Source: Myxococcales bacterium (GTDB taxonomy: Bacteria; Myxococcota_A; Polyangia; Polyangiales; JAFGIB01). From it: a stretch of DNA of 44,718 nt. The notes under the pieces are model-generated. The model was not told the DNA's origin and did no database searches. It saw only the letters and a program-made list of their open reading frames with translations. Position numbers and translations under genes: made by a program. Below, one piece after another: positions 42,351 to 44,718 of this stretch (positions are counted from its first letter, which is position 1; every line of letters starts with the position of its first letter). The DNA lies in the NCBI GenBank assembly GCA_028817905.1, contig JAPPOR010000180.1:1-44718 (forward strand). Reading direction: 5' to 3'.

Positions 42351-44672
42351 ATGGGAGAGGACCTTCACGGGTGGAAGAAGGCTGCGGCGCGGGCACTCGA
42401 ACACGTGCTGTTGGTGGATCGCGCCCTTCGAGTGCACTATCTCAATCGCCCACACCCCGGTGGTCCGGATCCCACCGGTGCGCCCCTGATGGACTTCATC
42501 CAACCCGGCGGGCAGCCTGTGTTGGGGAGTGTGATCGAAGAGGTATTCGCGACCGGGGAGCCGGGGTACTGCGAAGTCGAGGCGCCCGGGCCACACGGAC
42601 GGTTCACGCCCTACAGCGTTTGGGTCATCCCCGTCGGTCCGGCGAACGACTTGGGAATGGTGGCCCTGGTATGCGCTGACCTGGGCGAACGTCAGCGAGC
42701 CGAGCGTGCCTTGCAGGACGAGAAAGAGGTGCTCCGCTCCTTGCTCGACAATGCGCCCGATACCGTCATGATCCTGGATCGCTCGCATCGAGTGCAGTTC
42801 ATCAACCATCTGACGCTCGGGTTCACCCGGGAACAGATCATCGGAAGGAACGCACACGAGTTCTTGCCCGAGGCGGAGCGAGCACGCGTTCAGGCGGTCG
42901 TGGAGTCGGTCTTTGTGACGGGCCAGCCCGGGTCTTTCGAGGTCCAGGTCAACGGGCCACGGGGCGCGTTCATCTTCTCGGAGCGCGAAGGTCCGATCGT
43001 AATCGATGGCAAAGTGCAGCGGGTGAGTCTCGTCGCCACGGATGTGACGGACCGTTTTCGTCGTGAGAAGGAGCGCGCCCGGGAGCGCGAGGCTCTGAAG
43101 CAGAGCGAGGAGCGGTTCCGAGTGCTCGTCGAACACGCGCCGGAAGCACTGGTGATCTTCGATGTGGACAGTAAGCGCTTCGTCCAGGTCAACCAGAAGG
43201 CCTGCACGTTCTTTGAGTTGCCGCCCGAGGCGCTGCTGGAGCTGGGCCCCGCGGATCTGAGTCCCGAAGTACAGCCCGACGGGCGCGCGTCCGCGCAGCA
43301 GAACGTCGAGTACATCGCGGCGGCTCTGGCGGGTCAGGCCCCCGTCTTCGAGTGGGTTCACCTGACGGGGAGCGGTCGTCCGTTGCCCTGCGAGGTGCGG
43401 CTTGTACGGCTACCCGATGCCGAACGAACTCTGGTGCGTGGCAGCATTATCGACATTAGCGAGCGAAAGCGCGCGGAGGCCGAGCGCGCGCGCCTGCAAG
43501 CCGAGTTGTTTCAAGCCCAGAAGATGCAGGCGATCGGTCAACTGACCGGTGGCGTCGCGCACGACTTCAACAACCTGTTGACGGTGGTCATGAGCCATGC
43601 GGAGTTGCTTGGTTGCGATGCGGATGACCCAGGCGCCGTACACAGGCACTCCGAGGAAATCTGCGCCGCCTCGCGCCGCGCCGCCTCCCTGACGCAGCAA
43701 CTGCTAGCCTTCGCGCGCAAGCAGCCTTTGCAGCCCCGTGTCATCGATGTAGGTGCTTTGGTCTTGGACGTGGCGGAGCTCCTTCGCCGCACTCTGGGGA
43801 AGCCAATCGATATTCAGACCATCACCCCGGGTGAGCCACTCGTCTGCAAGGTGGATCCGATGCAGCTCGAGAATGCGTTGCTGAACATCGCGATCAACGC
43901 CCGAGATGCCATGCCCGAAGGAGGCACGCTTCGTGTCCGTGTTGTCAGCGCCGAGCTTCCGGCCCGCGAGGATGGAGACGGCACCCCCGTGCCAGCCGGC
44001 CACTACGCGACCTTGTCCGTCGAGGACGATGGCTGTGGGGTGGCGCCGGAGCTGCGCGACCAGGTCTTCGAACCCTTCTTCACTACCAAGGAGGTCGGTG
44101 GTGGCAGCGGCCTCGGCCTGAGCATGGTCTATGGCTTCGTCAAGCAATCGGGTGGACAGATCGACCTACACAGCGAGGTCGGTCGAGGAACGCGAGTAGA
44201 CATCCATCTCCCGCTCCATGAGGGGCCAGCCCTGCATGAGCGGGAGACGGTCGCAAAGTCCAGTTCACCTCGTGGTTTGGGAGAGACCGTTCTCGTAATA
44301 GAGGACGAACCACAGGTACGATCCGTGATCGTAAGCCAGCTGCGCAGGCTTGGATATCGCCCCCTCGAAGCATGCGATGCGATGACCGGAATCGAGGCCC
44401 TGGAAGCCAATCGCGGGGTCGCGTTGTTGCTTACGGATGTGATGCTCCCGGGCGATGCTGATGGGATTGAACTTGCCAGGCGCTGTCGTGCTCGGCTTCC
44501 GGGTCTGGCCGTCGTATTCATGTCCGGCTACCCAAGCTCGGCAGGCGCGTCCTTGACTACTGGAACGCTCTTTCTCAAGAAGCCGTTCAACCAGGACGAA
44601 CTGGCCCGCATGCTACGCGCTGGCCTGGAAGCTCCGGGCAGCGCAAACGCCGCAACAACGGAGACTAGCTAG
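42351..44672 (+). CDS. hybrid sensor histidine kinase (PAS-PAS-PAS-HisKA-HATPase-REC)
   Basis: A 773-residue soluble hybrid kinase without membrane helices. Three PAS-type sensor regions lie at about 10-112, 125-235 and 250-372, joined by charged helices. HisKA has the phosphorylated His404 in AIGQLTGGVAHDFNNLL. The HATPase follows with N-box LLNIAINARDAMPEGG, G1 VEDDGCGV, F-box FEPFFTTK and G2 GGGSGLGLSMVYGF. A C-terminal receiver (about 645-765) has EDEP, acceptor Asp696 in LLLTDVMLP, Ser725 and Lys744. No response regulator or DNA-binding partner lies next to it in the window, so its output partner is unknown. The TAG stop is part of CTAGCTAGC. Confidence 0.95.
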   Translation: MGEDLHGWKKAAARALEHVLLVDRALRVHYLNRPHPGGPDPTGAPLMDFIQPGGQPVLGSVIEEVFATGEPGYCEVEAPGPHGRFTPYSVWVIPVGPANDLGMVALVCADLGERQRAERALQDEKEVLRSLLDNAPDTVMILDRSHRVQFINHLTLGFTREQIIGRNAHEFLPEAERARVQAVVESVFVTGQPGSFEVQVNGPRGAFIFSEREGPIVIDGKVQRVSLVATDVTDRFRREKERAREREALKQSEERFRVLVEHAPEALVIFDVDSKRFVQVNQKACTFFELPPEALLELGPADLSPEVQPDGRASAQQNVEYIAAALAGQAPVFEWVHLTGSGRPLPCEVRLVRLPDAERTLVRGSIIDISERKRAEAERARLQAELFQAQKMQAIGQLTGGVAHDFNNLLTVVMSHAELLGCDADDPGAVHRHSEEICAASRRAASLTQQLLAFARKQPLQPRVIDVGALVLDVAELLRRTLGKPIDIQTITPGEPLVCKVDPMQLENALLNIAINARDAMPEGGTLRVRVVSAELPAREDGDGTPVPAGHYATLSVEDDGCGVAPELRDQVFEPFFTTKEVGGGSGLGLSMVYGFVKQSGGQIDLHSEVGRGTRVDIHLPLHEGPALHERETVAKSSSPRGLGETVLVIEDEPQVRSVIVSQLRRLGYRPLEACDAMTGIEALEANRGVALLLTDVMLPGDADGIELARRCRARLPGLAVVFMSGYPSSAGASLTTGTLFLKKPFNQDELARMLRAGLEAPGSANAATTETS

Positions 44673-44718
44673 CACCCGCTGCGCGCGCGCGGTTCAGCAC
44701 GAGCGCCATCTTCTCTAG
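44665..44718 (-). CDS. possible C-terminus of a convergent gene (partial)
   Basis: A minus-strand frame open to the window end reads LEKMALVLNRARAAGAS and stops with TAG in the CTAGCTAGC shared with the hybrid kinase stop. The composition is protein-like and the head-to-head stop arrangement resembles that of parB and qor. At 17 residues it cannot be proven or named. Confidence 0.3.
   Translation of the reverse strand, partial: LEKMALVLNRARAAGAS

Noticed and set aside
42267-43361. A 364-codon minus-strand frame
   Set aside because: It is antisense to the PAS domains of the hybrid kinase, whose reading frame is certain.

Overview
This is a high-G+C chromosomal segment, almost certainly from a member of the Myxococcota (former Deltaproteobacteria). 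The pointers are a PEGA-domain Ser/Thr kinase, several large secreted lipoproteins with Asp/Pro/Ala-Gly linkers, a VWA lipoprotein with a Cys-rich insert, tandem lspA genes, a chromosomal parAB pair and GTG/TTG starts. The lineage is inferred from gene content only. I see no rRNA, tRNA, CRISPR array, phage or transposase gene.

Layout. (1) About 0-19.4 kb is nearly all minus strand. Read in the direction of transcription it holds scpA-scpB, a membrane Ser/Thr kinase, two overlapping large lipoproteins, mutS, pheA, a hisC-type aminotransferase, a lipoprotein, cmk, rpsA and an AI-2E-family permease. rpsA and scpAB each have a TTGACA-N17-TAGG-type promoter. (2) 19.7-24.2 kb holds a zinc-ribbon/coiled-coil/tail-anchored protein divergent from scpAB, a PrxQ/Bcp peroxiredoxin, an overlapping metallophosphoesterase-Rieske pair, map, and a 41-residue membrane protein with its own promoter and strong RBS. 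(3) 24.7-28 kb holds a 54-residue protein with a structured leader, divergent from parA-parB, then a quinone oxidoreductase. (4) 28.3-34.7 kb holds a VWA lipoprotein, folD with a PAP2-family membrane protein, lgt, two tandem lspA genes and a stand-alone M17-type N-terminal domain. (5) 35-41.8 kb is a minus-strand run: mnmA, a small lipoprotein, an RlmD/TrmA-type rRNA methyltransferase, nrdR, ribD, a RibB fused to a degenerate RibA-like domain, ribH and nusB. (6) 42.3-44.7 kb is an orphan hybrid sensor kinase.

How genes work together: scpAB, parAB and possibly the coiled-coil protein serve chromosome organisation. lgt and the two lspA genes mature the many lipoproteins encoded here. nrdR-ribD-ribBX-ribH-nusB is a riboflavin operon without ribE and without an intact GTP cyclohydrolase II. 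pheA plus the hisC-type gene form a phenylalanine branch.

The most unusual structure is non-coding. It is a family of roughly 130-175 bp imperfect-palindromic intergenic elements bounded by GCTAGCCCGSAT-type ends, with two distinguishable arms and a conserved GGGAATACTC...TATTT centre. There are eight clear copies, seven of them between 21.8 and 35 kb. At several junctions the TAG stop codon of the adjacent gene lies in the GCTAGC end of the element. It looks like a MITE/REP-like family that I do not recognise.
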